From positions 62,001-126,000 of the forward strand of contig JABLWW010000017.1 in the NCBI GenBank assembly GCA_013178295.1: a DNA stretch of 64,000 bases, given 5' to 3'. Within the stretch, counting starts at the first letter, position 1; every line of letters begins with the position of its first letter. A program made the position numbers and the translations under genes. This document shows, piece by piece, positions 1 through 8,644 of the stretch. Origin of the DNA: Anaerolineae bacterium (lineage in GTDB: Bacteria; Chloroflexota; Anaerolineae; Anaerolineales; Anaerolineaceae). Below the pieces are notes generated by a model. That model had not been told where the DNA came from. It searched no databases and worked only from the letters and a program-made list of their open reading frames with translations.

Positions 1-644
1 GGTTGGATAGAGAGTTCAAGCAGGCGGGCAGCCACGCTGAAGTATGCCAGGTTGCGCAGCGCCTGTTCTTCCAGCGGGGTGTTTTTGAGCTGTGTGTACT
101 GCTCCTGGCAGGTCTTGAGCATGGCAGCTGTGAAGGATTCAAGATAGGGGATGAAAAAGTTTGTTTCCAGGTCGCGCAGCATTTTGTCGAAAATCAGATG
201 GTAGACATGCAGCACCGAATCGGTGGTGATGAAGACGTCAATGTCTTCGTAGCGTGTGCGCTCATATACCTGATAAAACTCGCGGAATTCGCCTGGCACG
301 GGGCGGGTAACCACAAAACCGTTCTGGCTGAGCAGTTGTTTGGCTTCCTGGCTCAACTCGATATTTTCTAACCCTTTGACCTGCTCCAGCTTGACGGGCA
401 GGGTGTAATCTTTGCCGCCATAGACGGGCGGCAGGGAAACCTGCGGCGGCTCAAAGTGGGCAAAGGGCGGCGGGTAGACATCCTTTGCCTGGATATCCAC
501 CGTTTGCGGCACTTCGGTTGGCGGCTGCACCGGCGGCGGTTCGGGCGGTGTGGTGGGTTTGCTGCTCTGCGGCATCCCGCAGGTGCAGGCAAGCATCAGC
601 GCCAGCAGAACGCAGACAAAAAAGCGTCCAGTTTGAGTTTTCAT
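1..644 (-). CDS. DUF3160-like lipoprotein, N-terminal part (runs off left edge)
   Basis: The first 214 residues of a secreted protein are visible; the rest lies beyond base 1. The start ATG at 644 sits behind an AAGGAG box. Residues 1-20 form a lipoprotein signal with lipobox LMLAC (Cys20), followed by a Pro-rich linker and then segments such as ITTDSVLHVYHLIFDKML that I associate with DUF3160 proteins of Chloroflexi and other anaerobes. The family has no settled function. It is divergent from the P450 gene and shares its 81-bp upstream region. Family assignment is from recall of motif style, not from a search. Confidence 0.65.
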   Translation of the reverse strand, partial: MKTQTGRFFVCVLLALMLACTCGMPQSSKPTTPPEPPPVQPPTEVPQTVDIQAKDVYPPPFAHFEPPQVSLPPVYGGKDYTLPVKLEQVKGLENIELSQEAKQLLSQNGFVVTRPVPGEFREFYQVYERTRYEDIDVFITTDSVLHVYHLIFDKMLRDLETNFFIPYLESFTAAMLKTCQEQYTQLKNTPLEEQALRNLAYFSVAARLLELSIQ

Positions 645-657
645 AACATTTTTCTCC

Positions 658-685
658 TTGCTTTCATTCTATACCATCTTATAAT
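658..685 (+). promoter_or_regulatory. Candidate promoter of the carotenoid operon
   Basis: TTGCTT at 658-663 and TATAAT at 680-685 are separated by 16 bp, 40 bp before the P450 start. The -35 element touches the ribosome binding site of the divergent lipoprotein gene. Confidence 0.45.
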
Positions 686-725
686 AACTTTAATACGCAA
701 AAGCTTAAACAGGTCAGGGTAGAAA

Positions 726-2069
726 ATGGCACCAATTCAAAAACTGCCAATGCGCGAGTTGCTTGCGCATCTCAGACGTATTCAACAACAGATGCCCATG
801 TTTCTGCACGAGGTGGGGCAGAAATATGGGGATGTTGTCCTGCTCGGCCAGGGCAAATTCAGCGCCTATTTTCTCAACCATCCAGAAGCCATCGCCCATG
901 TGCTTCAGGAGAACTACCAAAACTACACCAAAAATACCATCCAGTATAACCAGCTGCGCAAGATTACCGGTTATGGCTTGTTGACCAATGACCGCGAGAC
1001 CTGGCAGCGCAACCGCCGTCTGCTTCAGCCGTCTTTTGGTCGCAGCAAACTGATGGCGCTGATACCCTTGATACAGGAGATCATCCCGCCGGTCATCCAG
1101 CGCTGGTCACAGGCGGCTGACAGCGGCACGCTGGTCAACGTTGACCAGGAGATGATGGAACTGGCGCTGCAAATAGTCAATCGTTTTCTGTTTGGGGTAG
1201 AGATACAAAGCGAAGCCAGACAGTTGACCAACGCGGTGATCACCGCCCTTGACCACCTGGTGGAGCGTGTGCGCCATCCATGGATGCCGCCGGATTCGTT
1301 TCCCACCGCTTCCAATCTGCGCAACCGCCGCGCCCTCCGCATGCTGGATGAAATTTGTCTGCGCATCATCCGCTCGGCAGAAGCCAGCCCACCCAGCGAG
1401 GAGAACCTGCTGGCTGTGCTGCTGCAAGCCCGCCAGGATGCCGGGCTGAACTTTGGGGATGTGCAGGTACGCGACGAGGTCATCACCCTGTTTATCGCCG
1501 GGCACGAGACGGTGGCATCGGCGCTGACCTGGACATGGTATCTGCTCTCGCAGAATCCGCAGTACTACCCCCGTTTGCGCGAGGAAATCAAAACCGTTCT
1601 GGCAGACCGCCCGCCCACCGAGGCGGATTACGAGCAGCTGACGCTGATTGGGCAGGTGTTTGACGAGGCTTTGCGGCTGTATCCGCCTGCCTGGATGCTC
1701 TCGCGGCGTTCGATCGCAGAGGATAAAATCATGGGGCACACCATCCCCGCCAACGCGCTGGTCATCATCAGCCCCTATGCCATCCACCGTCATCCGGCTT
1801 TCTGGCAAGACCCTGAAGCGTTTTACCCTGAGCGCTTTGCGCCGCAGACGGAAAAACCGCGCCGCTTTGCGTATATCCCCTTTGGTGGCGGACCGCGTTT
1901 GTGTATTGGCTTTCAGTTTGCCTTGATTGAGGCGCGCACCATTTTGGCGCATCTGCTGGCGCGTTTTCAGCTTTCTCTTCCGCCGGGCGCAGAGGTGCAT
2001 GTTGACCCTCTGGTCACCCTGCGTCCCAGGGGCGGGTTGTGGATGCAGGTGAAACATGCCCAATTATGA
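726..2069 (+). CDS. Cytochrome P450, probable carotenoid hydroxylase
   Basis: A 447-residue heme monooxygenase, the normal size for a soluble bacterial P450. The I-helix oxygen-binding motif AGHET lies near residue 258, the ExxR pair (EALR) near 314, and the heme loop FGGGPRLCIG near 385-394 supplies the Cys ligand. It is the first gene of the carotenoid operon and overlaps the lycopene cyclase start by 14 bp, so translational coupling is likely. That context points to ring hydroxylation of beta-carotene, as known for CYP175A1 of Thermus; the substrate is an inference. The ribosome binding site is weak. No separate ferredoxin partner gene is nearby. Confidence 0.88.
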   Translation: MAPIQKLPMRELLAHLRRIQQQMPMFLHEVGQKYGDVVLLGQGKFSAYFLNHPEAIAHVLQENYQNYTKNTIQYNQLRKITGYGLLTNDRETWQRNRRLLQPSFGRSKLMALIPLIQEIIPPVIQRWSQAADSGTLVNVDQEMMELALQIVNRFLFGVEIQSEARQLTNAVITALDHLVERVRHPWMPPDSFPTASNLRNRRALRMLDEICLRIIRSAEASPPSEENLLAVLLQARQDAGLNFGDVQVRDEVITLFIAGHETVASALTWTWYLLSQNPQYYPRLREEIKTVLADRPPTEADYEQLTLIGQVFDEALRLYPPAWMLSRRSIAEDKIMGHTIPANALVIISPYAIHRHPAFWQDPEAFYPERFAPQTEKPRRFAYIPFGGGPRLCIGFQFALIEARTILAHLLARFQLSLPPGAEVHVDPLVTLRPRGGLWMQVKHAQL

Positions 2070-3216
2070 TTATATTTTGGCAGGCGGCGGAGCGGCTGGT
2101 TTGAGCCTGGCTTATCAGCTGACCTGCGTCGAGGGGGAGAAACCTTCCATTCTCATCCTCGATTTGGACAACAAACGCAAGAACGACCGCACCTGGTGCT
2201 TCTGGACGAATGCCGCCACTGGGCTGGAGGAGGTGTATTACCGCACCTGGAAGCAGATGTGGTTTTACGGTGAGGGGTTTGAAAAGAAGATTCCGCTGGG
2301 CGACTGGCAGTACGTCATGCTGCGCGGGATTGATTTTTATGACTGGATGCGGGCGCATTTTGCCCGTTGCGGCGGGGTGGATTTTGTGCAGGCGGAGGTT
2401 GTGCGCATCGAGGATGACCCGCTTCAGCCGCGCGTGCACACCCGCGATGGGAATGTCTATGCGGCAAAGTGGGTATTCGACAGCCGCGTCCTGCCCGGCT
2501 CTGTACAAGTCGATCGCAAGCGCTATCACCTGTTGCAGCAGCACTTTTTGGGCTGGGAAGTGGAAACGGAGAAGCAGGCGTTTGACGCCGAAGCCCTCAC
2601 GCTGTTTGATTTTCGCACACCTCAGCACGGGGTGATGCGTTTTATGTACGTGCTGCCCTTCAGCCCGCAGCGGGCGCTGGTTGAATATACCCTCTTTTCC
2701 GAGAATCTTTTGCCGCAATCCGAGTATGAAACCGCGCTCAAAGAGTATCTTGCCTCTGTGGTGGGGGTTGAGCGCTATCGTGTGCTGGATGTGGAGCAAA
2801 ACCGTATCCCAATGACCGATTATCCCTTCCCGCGCCGTTTGGGCGAGCGGGTGTGGGCAATCGGCACGCTTGGCGGCAGGGTCAAGCCCTCTTCAGGGTA
2901 TGCGTTCTGGCGCATCTGGCAGGATGCGCGTCAGATGGCAGATTCGCTGCGGCGCTATGGCGACCCGACCCATGTGCATCTCTCGCCGCGCCGTTACCGC
3001 TGGTTTGATCAGGTGATGCTCAATGTGATGTACCGCCAGGGGCATCAGACCAAACGGGCGTTTACGGCGCTGTTCCGCAACAATCCCCCGCAGCGCATTT
3101 TTGGCTTTCTCAACGAAGCCAACCCCTGGTGGGAGGATATTTTGGTACTGGCTTCTTTGCCCCTGCCGCCTTTTTTGGGCGCATTTTTGCGCACGCAGAT
3201 ATTGCGCAAAATATAA
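2056..3216 (+). CDS. crtY: Lycopene cyclase, CrtY family
   Basis: A 386-residue FAD/NAD-dependent flavoprotein that closes the ends of lycopene to beta-carotene. The N-terminal dinucleotide motif [11 protein letters not shown] is at residues 9-19. Other family blocks are WTNA near 50, VFDSR near 151, FLGWEVET near 177 and the C-terminal [14 protein letters not shown], where substrate and flavin contacts are expected. It lies between the P450 and crtI, fitting a lycopene to hydroxylated beta-carotenoid route. The start ATG overlaps the end of the P450 gene. A promoter for crtI begins directly at its stop codon. Confidence 0.85.
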   Translation: MPNYDYILAGGGAAGLSLAYQLTCVEGEKPSILILDLDNKRKNDRTWCFWTNAATGLEEVYYRTWKQMWFYGEGFEKKIPLGDWQYVMLRGIDFYDWMRAHFARCGGVDFVQAEVVRIEDDPLQPRVHTRDGNVYAAKWVFDSRVLPGSVQVDRKRYHLLQQHFLGWEVETEKQAFDAEALTLFDFRTPQHGVMRFMYVLPFSPQRALVEYTLFSENLLPQSEYETALKEYLASVVGVERYRVLDVEQNRIPMTDYPFPRRLGERVWAIGTLGGRVKPSSGYAFWRIWQDARQMADSLRRYGDPTHVHLSPRRYRWFDQVMLNVMYRQGHQTKRAFTALFRNNPPQRIFGFLNEANPWWEDILVLASLPLPPFLGAFLRTQILRKI

Positions 3217-3259
3217 AACATTATACAAACATTGTATTTTTTAAAAGGGATGATACAAT
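3217..3259 (+). promoter_or_regulatory. crtI promoter with 11-bp direct repeats (CarH/LitR-like operator candidate)
   Basis: Two adjoining 11-mers, AACATTATACA (3217-3227) and AACATTGTATT (3228-3238), lie directly after the crtY stop. The second supplies a -35 hexamer TTGTAT (3232-3237), 16 bp before TACAAT (3254-3259). The same 11-mer recurs at two other promoters in this window (40909 and 42286). The cores TTATACA and TTGTATT resemble the nTnnACA half-sites described for CarH-family repressors; this regulator assignment is an inference. Confidence 0.6.
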
Positions 3260-3281
3260 AAGCACGAATTGGAGGAATTTT

Positions 3282-4763
3282 ATGAAAAAAAAGATCATTG
3301 TGATTGGCAGCGGATTTGGAGGGCTTGGGGTTGCGGCGCGTTTGGCGGCGCGCGGTTTTGACGTGGAAATCTTTGAACAGCGCGACAAACCCGGCGGGCG
3401 GGCGTATGTCTATGAGATCAACGGTTTTCAGTTTGATGGCGGACCGACGGTCATCACCGCCCCGTTTATGTTTGACGATATCTTTGCTGTGGGCGGAAAG
3501 AAAACCGAAGAGTACTTCCGCCTTGTGCCGGTCAACCCGTTTTACCGCATTTTTGACCACACCGGCTATGCGTTTGACTATAACAACGATTTGCAAGCCA
3601 TGCTGGCGCAAATCGAAAAACTCAACCCGCGCGATGTGCAAGGCTATCAGCGTTTTATCACCTCTACCCGCCCCATTTTTGAGAAGGGATTTGTCCAGCT
3701 TGCTGATAAGCCCTTCCTGCATGTTACCGACATGCTCAAGATTGCCCCGGATTTGATTCGTTTGCAGTCGTATCTTTCGGTGTATGGGTATGTATCCCAG
3801 TTTCTCAAAAATGACTTTCTGCGTCAGATTTGTTCTTTTCACCCGCTGCTGGTGGGCGGCAACCCCTTTGACACCACCAGCATCTACACTCTCATTCACT
3901 ATCTGGAGCGGGAATGGGGTGTGCATTATGCCGTCGGCGGCACCGGGGCGATTGTGCGCGGGCTGGTGCGCTTTTTTGAGGACTCGGGCGGCAAACTTCA
4001 CCTCAACACCCGCGTGAGTGAGATTGTTACCGAAGGGCGCAAGGTCAAAGGCGTTCGTCTGCAGGATGGCAGCCTGCATCCTGCCGACGCGGTGGTTTCT
4101 AATGCCGATGTTGCCTTCACCTATCGTTATCTGATCCCGGCGCAGGCACGCCGAAAATACACCAATGCCCGTCTGGATGCGCTCAGATACAGTATGTCGC
4201 TGTTTGTGATTTATTTTGGCACCAAACGTCTCTACCGCGATACGCCGCTGGCGCATCACAACATCATCCTTTCCAACCGCTATAAACCGCTGTTGGAGGA
4301 TATTTTCAATAAAAAGATCCTGGCGGACGATTTCTCGCTTTATCTACACATGCCCACCCTCACCGATGCCTCAATTGCGCCGGAGGGGATGGAGAATTTT
4401 TACGTCCTGGCGCCGGTTCCGCATCTGGATGCGTCGGTGGATTGGACAACAATGGCGATTCCCTACCGCGATAAGATTTTGAAATTCCTCGAAGAGAATT
4501 ATCTGCCGGGACTGCGCGAAAACATTGTCGCCCTGCACCACATTGACCCGCTGCACTTCCGTGATGTGCTTAGCAGCTACAAGGGTGCGGCTTTTTCGGT
4601 GCAGCCGATTCTGACGCAGTCGGCGTGGTTCCGCCCGCACAATCAATCCGAAGAGTTTGACAATTTGTATTTTGTCGGGGCTGGCACCCATCCGGGGGCG
4701 GGCGTGCCGGGGGTTCTGTCTTCCTCCAAAATTGTAGATGATCTGATTACCAAGGGGGCTTGA
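3282..4763 (+). CDS. crtI: Phytoene desaturase CrtI
   Basis: A 493-residue FAD enzyme that dehydrogenates phytoene to lycopene. The start ATG at 3282 is chosen because GGAGGAATTTT precedes it and the Rossmann motif [19 protein letters not shown] then begins at once; the longer reading frame from 3129 would cross the crtY end and the promoter. Further marks are [20 protein letters not shown] near residues 38-57 and the C-terminal FAD block [16 protein letters not shown]. It is followed 13 bp later by crtB. Whether it makes three or four desaturations cannot be told; the cyclase suggests lycopene. Confidence 0.92.
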   Translation: MKKKIIVIGSGFGGLGVAARLAARGFDVEIFEQRDKPGGRAYVYEINGFQFDGGPTVITAPFMFDDIFAVGGKKTEEYFRLVPVNPFYRIFDHTGYAFDYNNDLQAMLAQIEKLNPRDVQGYQRFITSTRPIFEKGFVQLADKPFLHVTDMLKIAPDLIRLQSYLSVYGYVSQFLKNDFLRQICSFHPLLVGGNPFDTTSIYTLIHYLEREWGVHYAVGGTGAIVRGLVRFFEDSGGKLHLNTRVSEIVTEGRKVKGVRLQDGSLHPADAVVSNADVAFTYRYLIPAQARRKYTNARLDALRYSMSLFVIYFGTKRLYRDTPLAHHNIILSNRYKPLLEDIFNKKILADDFSLYLHMPTLTDASIAPEGMENFYVLAPVPHLDASVDWTTMAIPYRDKILKFLEENYLPGLRENIVALHHIDPLHFRDVLSSYKGAAFSVQPILTQSAWFRPHNQSEEFDNLYFVGAGTHPGAGVPGVLSSSKIVDDLITKGA

Positions 4764-4776
4764 GCGGAGGCGTGGG

Positions 4777-5691
4777 GTGGCTGGCAGAGGGTATGCAGGG
4801 ATGGCGGGCAAAGCTGAAGTTCAGATGAATGACCCGTCCTTTGCGCAGGTGGAAGGCATCATCCGCGCCAAGTCCAAGACCTTTCACTTTGCCACAGCGC
4901 TGCTGCCGCACATCCAGCGCCGCGCGGTGCGCGCCTTATACGCCTTCTGCCGCTATACCGATGACCTGGTGGACGAACACAAGGTAACCCCCGAAGCGTT
5001 GGAGGAATGGCGTCTTCAGGCGCGCCAGCCGCCGCAGCAGCAGAACCACGCCGTGCTGCGCGCCTGGAGCATTGCCCGCCAGGTGTTTGGGGTGGATGTC
5101 CGCTATCAGGAGGAGTTGATTGACGGGGTGGCGATGGATTTGGTCAACCATAGATATCAGACCTGGGAAGAGCTGCAGGGGTACTGCTACCGGGTAGCTT
5201 CTACGGTCGGGCTGCTTTCGATGCCGATCATCGGGATGCGCGAGGGAGCAACTTTTGAGCAGGCAAAGCCTTATGCCGTCCGGCTGGGTATTGCCCTGCA
5301 GTTGACCAACATCCTGCGCGATGTCGGCGAGGATGCGCAGTTTGGGCGTGTCTATCTGCCGGAGGAAGACCTGACGGCATTCGGCTTGACGCGCGCCGAT
5401 ATTCTGGAAGGTGTCTTTGACCAGCGTTTTATTGCCCTGATGCGCTTTGAGATTGTGCGTGCCCGTGCGCTGTATGCGCAGGCGCTGCCGGGCGTTGCCA
5501 TGCTTGCACCAAAGGCGCGCCCGGCGGTGGGCGTGGCGGCGCTGCTATACCGCGCCATCCTGGATGAAATCGAAACCATCCAGTATCAGGTGTTCGGCTT
5601 GCGCGCCCATACCACCCTGTGGAAAAAGATCGCCCTGCTGCCGCGCTGTCTGCATGAGGTCAACCGTCTGCAAGCGCCGGTGGGGTCATAG
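4777..5691 (+). CDS. crtB: Phytoene synthase CrtB
   Basis: A 304-residue trans-isoprenyl diphosphate synthase of the squalene/phytoene class that joins two geranylgeranyl diphosphates. The two Asp-rich magnesium sites are YTDDLVDEH near residues 59-67 and LTNILRDVGEDAQFGRVYLP near 175-194. The start is uncertain: GTG 4777 has GGAGG six bases upstream, while ATG 4801 and ATG 4825 are alternatives, and homologues usually begin close to the MNDPSFAQ segment at 4825. It is the last gene of the carotenoid operon; no clear terminator follows. Confidence 0.9.
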   Translation: MAGRGYAGMAGKAEVQMNDPSFAQVEGIIRAKSKTFHFATALLPHIQRRAVRALYAFCRYTDDLVDEHKVTPEALEEWRLQARQPPQQQNHAVLRAWSIARQVFGVDVRYQEELIDGVAMDLVNHRYQTWEELQGYCYRVASTVGLLSMPIIGMREGATFEQAKPYAVRLGIALQLTNILRDVGEDAQFGRVYLPEEDLTAFGLTRADILEGVFDQRFIALMRFEIVRARALYAQALPGVAMLAPKARPAVGVAALLYRAILDEIETIQYQVFGLRAHTTLWKKIALLPRCLHEVNRLQAPVGS

Positions 5692-5855
5692 GATGTAGAA
5701 AAGGCGGTGAGATGAGCTAGTCTGGCATATTTTGGCTCTTTTGTACGGTGAGAGATGCGAATATGATGCGGGGATAGCTTATGGGCTAAACAGTCTGTCA
5801 AGAGCACAATAAGTTAATAACAACTTTGCATCGTAAGACAGGTGAATTTGCTAAT

Positions 5856-6320
5856 TTACTGTGCAGCCACCTTAAGCACGATCTTCTTTAGAACACATGG
5901 GGAAACGGCGACCCCTTTGGGCGCGTGTGCATCCGTTGGATAAAATACCGCTGCCTCGCCTGGGGAAAGGATAATCCATGTAATCTCCTCGGAGTTGGCG
6001 GGGGATGCATGGAATGTATCCTTTTGGATGTTGTACTCCTGACGGTCTGCAAGTTTTCCGACATGGATATAGCCAATGGTCTCCTTACCGGCGACTACAA
6101 AATGAATGTCAATATATTTCTTGTGAGCTTCAAAATTTAATTGTTCAAGGGGAATGGTCTCATACTCCAGAATGCGCGCATACACGCTCTCGCCGTCAAT
6201 CTCAATTCGCCCATTCGGAAGTATCCCTAAATCATCACGTTGCAAAAACTGAAGCGCTTTTTGCATATTTTGATCCAGGCGCATCTGCCAACCAAGTTCA
6301 TCCAATTTGCAAACTATCAT
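5856..6320 (-). CDS. YhcH/YjgK/YiaL family protein
   Basis: A 154-residue cupin-like protein of the DUF386 family, found with sugar and sialic-acid catabolism genes and proposed to process sugar anomers or lactones. The start ATG at 6320 has AAGGAG eight bases upstream; a longer reading frame to 6410 lacks a ribosome site. Conserved blocks are AHKKYIDIHFVVAGKETIGY and PTDAHAPKG, with the His residues expected to bind metal, and a C-terminal KKIVLKV. It is divergent from the GntR gene and probably belongs to the same sugar-acid locus. Exact activity is unknown. Confidence 0.85.
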   Translation of the reverse strand: MIVCKLDELGWQMRLDQNMQKALQFLQRDDLGILPNGRIEIDGESVYARILEYETIPLEQLNFEAHKKYIDIHFVVAGKETIGYIHVGKLADRQEYNIQKDTFHASPANSEEITWIILSPGEAAVFYPTDAHAPKGVAVSPCVLKKIVLKVAAQ

Positions 6321-6365
6321 GTGAAATCTCCTTGACTTTATTTGAGAAACGATATATACTGAAAG

Positions 6366-6400
6366 ATGTAGAATAGCATTACAGCAGAATAGCTCTACAT
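6366..6400. promoter_or_regulatory. Inverted repeat between yhcH and the GntR gene
   Basis: ATGTAGA (6366-6372) and TCTACAT (6394-6400) face each other across 21 bp in the shared upstream region. A related run, TCTACTACAT, lies upstream of the binding-protein gene near 7316. It may be the operator of the adjacent GntR regulator, but this is weak. Confidence 0.3.
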
Positions 6401-6473
6401 ATTTTACCATAAAGTAGTACTCTTAATAAAAATCCCTGCCGCCCGCAAAATACTCTGAAAGGATACCCTTATT

Positions 6474-7196
6474 GTGTTTAAAAAGATTGCTCGTTCCCGC
6501 TTGTATGAATTGGTTGCTGAGGAAGTAGAAAAAGCCATCTTAGATGGGCAATATGAAATTGGCTCACGTTTGCCATCAGAGCAGAATTTAGCAGATCAGT
6601 TTGAGGTCAGTCGCAACGTTGTGCGAGAGGCGCTTAAAGTTTTGCAAGAACGTGGTCTGGTTCAAGTTCTCGATGGCAGCGGCGCTTTTGTTGCCCCACC
6701 CAGCTCTGGAACAACCACTTCGGCTTTGGGGCGCTATATTCGTTTGATTGGTGCGAGCACAGCGGTTGATGCCCTATATGAAACGCGCATTGCTTTGGAA
6801 GGTTTCAATGCTCGCCTTGCTGCTCAGCGTGCTACCCCTGAACAAATTGCGGAACTAGAGGCTCTGGTTGAGCGTATGCGCACTAGCATGAGCGACGTTG
6901 ACAACGGGGAATGGACAAGCGCTGATCTTGAATTTCACTTGGCATTGGCGCGCGCTACAAACAATCCTTTTCAGCCTCTGCTACTCAAACCATTAGTAGA
7001 TCAGTTGCGGGAGGTGATTGCCAAGGGGTTCGCAAATCCAGGAGCAACGCAAGCTGGTCTCTCAGCACATGAAAAACTGCTCGCCTGTATTAAGAACCAT
7101 GATCCTGAAAGCGCGTACGAAACGATGGTATCTCATCTTATCTATTCTGAAAATGCTGTTAAGCAGAGCTTGGGAGAAGGTGCAAGCGCGGGATAA
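6474..7196 (+). CDS. GntR/FadR-family transcriptional regulator
   Basis: A 240-residue regulator that starts with GTG behind GAAAGGAT. Residues 8-75 form the GntR winged helix (GSRLPSEQNLADQFEVSRNV, then VREALKVLQERGLVQ), and the remainder is an all-helical FCD ligand-binding domain, the FadR subclass that often senses sugar acids. It stands at the head of the uptake and catabolic genes and divergent from yhcH, the usual place for a local repressor. The inducer is likely the sugar acid handled by the downstream enzymes (inference). Confidence 0.9.
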   Translation: MFKKIARSRLYELVAEEVEKAILDGQYEIGSRLPSEQNLADQFEVSRNVVREALKVLQERGLVQVLDGSGAFVAPPSSGTTTSALGRYIRLIGASTAVDALYETRIALEGFNARLAAQRATPEQIAELEALVERMRTSMSDVDNGEWTSADLEFHLALARATNNPFQPLLLKPLVDQLREVIAKGFANPGATQAGLSAHEKLLACIKNHDPESAYETMVSHLIYSENAVKQSLGEGASAG

Positions 7197-7351
7197 TTTC
7201 AAAACGTCCCATCGAGTCATTCTCGCGTCATGTGTGTGATTTATTAGCAAAGGGAGAATGGAGGTGAAAAGCAACCAAATTCTTTAATCATGTATCCCAC
7301 TTAATTCTTGTACGTCTACTACATTTTCTGTGATACCGAAAGGAGAGAAAG

Positions 7352-8503
7352 ATGAAACGTAATCTGGTTAATGTGTTGGGTGTACTCTTGGTTGTAGTGC
7401 TTTTGCTCGCTGCCTGCCAGCCTGCCCCTGCCCCCACCAGCGAAGCACAACAAGAAAAACCGGCCCAAGAGGAAGCCAAACCAACGCAGGAAGAAGCCAA
7501 ACCAACGCAGGAGGAAGCTGCACCACCCGCTACAGAAAGCAAAAAAGTTGTGGGTCTGGTGCAGATTGACCTGAGCCATCCCTTTCATTTGGGAGAGGTA
7601 GAAGGAGCCAAAGAAGCTGCTCGTCGGTATGGTTTTGAACTCAAAGTTACCTCTGGCGAGGGTGATGTTAACAAGCAAATCCAGGCATTTGAGAATCTGG
7701 TTAATGAAAAAGTAGATGCCATTGCTGTCAACTTCATCGATGTCAAAGCCTTTGGTCCAGCTATGGAAAAAGCCAAAGCAGCCGGTATTCCTGTTATTTG
7801 TCTGCATAGCCAAACCGATGGTTGCGCCACTGTGCTTGGTTTTGATGAGTGGTACACCGGCAATGAGGTTGGTAAATATGGCACTGAACTGCTCAAACAG
7901 AAGAACGGCGACTATGTTGGCAAGGTAGCTAATCTGCAAGGGCTATTAGGGCAAGGGTTGAATGAAGCTCGTACTGGCGGCTGGGAAGAAATGATGAAGA
8001 AGTATCCTGGCATCGAGGTTGTTGCCAAAGAGCCTACTGGCTGGGATCCCAAGAAAGCGGTTGAAATTATGGAGAACTGGCTCACAGCTTACCCGGACCT
8101 GGACCTGATTTATGGAAACAGTGATGGCTTAACAGTGCCTGCGTCTAACACGATTGAACAGGCTGGCAGACTATGGGACGGTAAGCCCGGCAAAGTCGGC
8201 GAGCAGATCATTGTAACTTCCGTGGATGGGTCGGACTTTGCATTGGAAGCTATCCAACAGGGTAAGATGTCCTGCACATTTCTGTACGCGCCTGAATATA
8301 CGGGTTTCTGGAAGGCATGGGTGCCTTTCAGGATTGCCATGGGCGAAGATGTAGGCGCCGAAGTCAAAATTAAGGGGACGCTGGTAACCTCCGAAAACGT
8401 GGATAAGATCATGTTGCTTGCAAAAGATCAGAAGGAAAAGATTTCTTCGTTCCCCTTTGAGAAGAGTTTGGGTGACATCATCAACGAATATATGAGCAAA
8501 TAA
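7352..8503 (+). CDS. Sugar ABC transporter substrate-binding lipoprotein
   Basis: A 383-residue periplasmic-binding-protein type 1 (RbsB-like) lipoprotein. The signal ends in lipobox LLAAC (Cys23). A low-complexity linker with repeated KPTQEEA units (residues 40-58) tethers the ligand domain, which begins KVVGLVQIDLSHPFHLGEVE and shows the two-lobe fold signature. A GGAGAGAAAG ribosome site precedes ATG 7352. It leads the importer genes; two hairpins after it may allow it to be made in excess over the membrane parts. The sugar ligand is unknown. Confidence 0.93.
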   Translation: MKRNLVNVLGVLLVVVLLLAACQPAPAPTSEAQQEKPAQEEAKPTQEEAKPTQEEAAPPATESKKVVGLVQIDLSHPFHLGEVEGAKEAARRYGFELKVTSGEGDVNKQIQAFENLVNEKVDAIAVNFIDVKAFGPAMEKAKAAGIPVICLHSQTDGCATVLGFDEWYTGNEVGKYGTELLKQKNGDYVGKVANLQGLLGQGLNEARTGGWEEMMKKYPGIEVVAKEPTGWDPKKAVEIMENWLTAYPDLDLIYGNSDGLTVPASNTIEQAGRLWDGKPGKVGEQIIVTSVDGSDFALEAIQQGKMSCTFLYAPEYTGFWKAWVPFRIAMGEDVGAEVKIKGTLVTSENVDKIMLLAKDQKEKISSFPFEKSLGDIINEYMSK

Positions 8504-8512
8504 AAAGCGAAC

Positions 8513-8546
8513 GGAGGCTTATGTTCTGTCACTCGCATAAGCCTCC
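8513..8546 (+). terminator. Hairpin after the binding-protein gene
   Basis: GGAGGCTTATG (8513-8523) and CATAAGCCTCC (8536-8546) form a perfect 11-bp stem with a 12-nt loop and no U-run. It is probably an attenuating or mRNA-protecting hairpin that uncouples binding-protein level from the ATPase and permeases. Confidence 0.55.
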
Positions 8547-8557
8547 ACATCAGTGGG

Positions 8558-8597
8558 TGGCTCTGGGAAGAGAACAACATAGTCAAAACCAGAGCCA
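8558..8597 (+). terminator. Second hairpin before the ATPase gene
   Basis: TGGCTCTGG (8558-8566) pairs with CCAGAGCCA (8589-8597) over a 22-nt loop. It follows the first hairpin by 11 bp. No U-run is present, so true termination is doubtful. Confidence 0.4.
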
Positions 8598-8644
8598 TAC
8601 TTACAAAATTATACTTCATGATTTAAGTTATTAGAAACACAGCC

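Noticed and set aside
3045-4259. Long minus-strand frame of 404 codons opposite crtI
   Set aside because: It crosses two real genes and their promoter, has no ribosome site and no recognisable domain; it is a shadow of GC-rich coding sequence.
7258-7287. Nine-codon frame with a GGGAGA box before the binding-protein gene
   Set aside because: The box directly abuts the ATG and there is no attenuator-like structure; probably chance.
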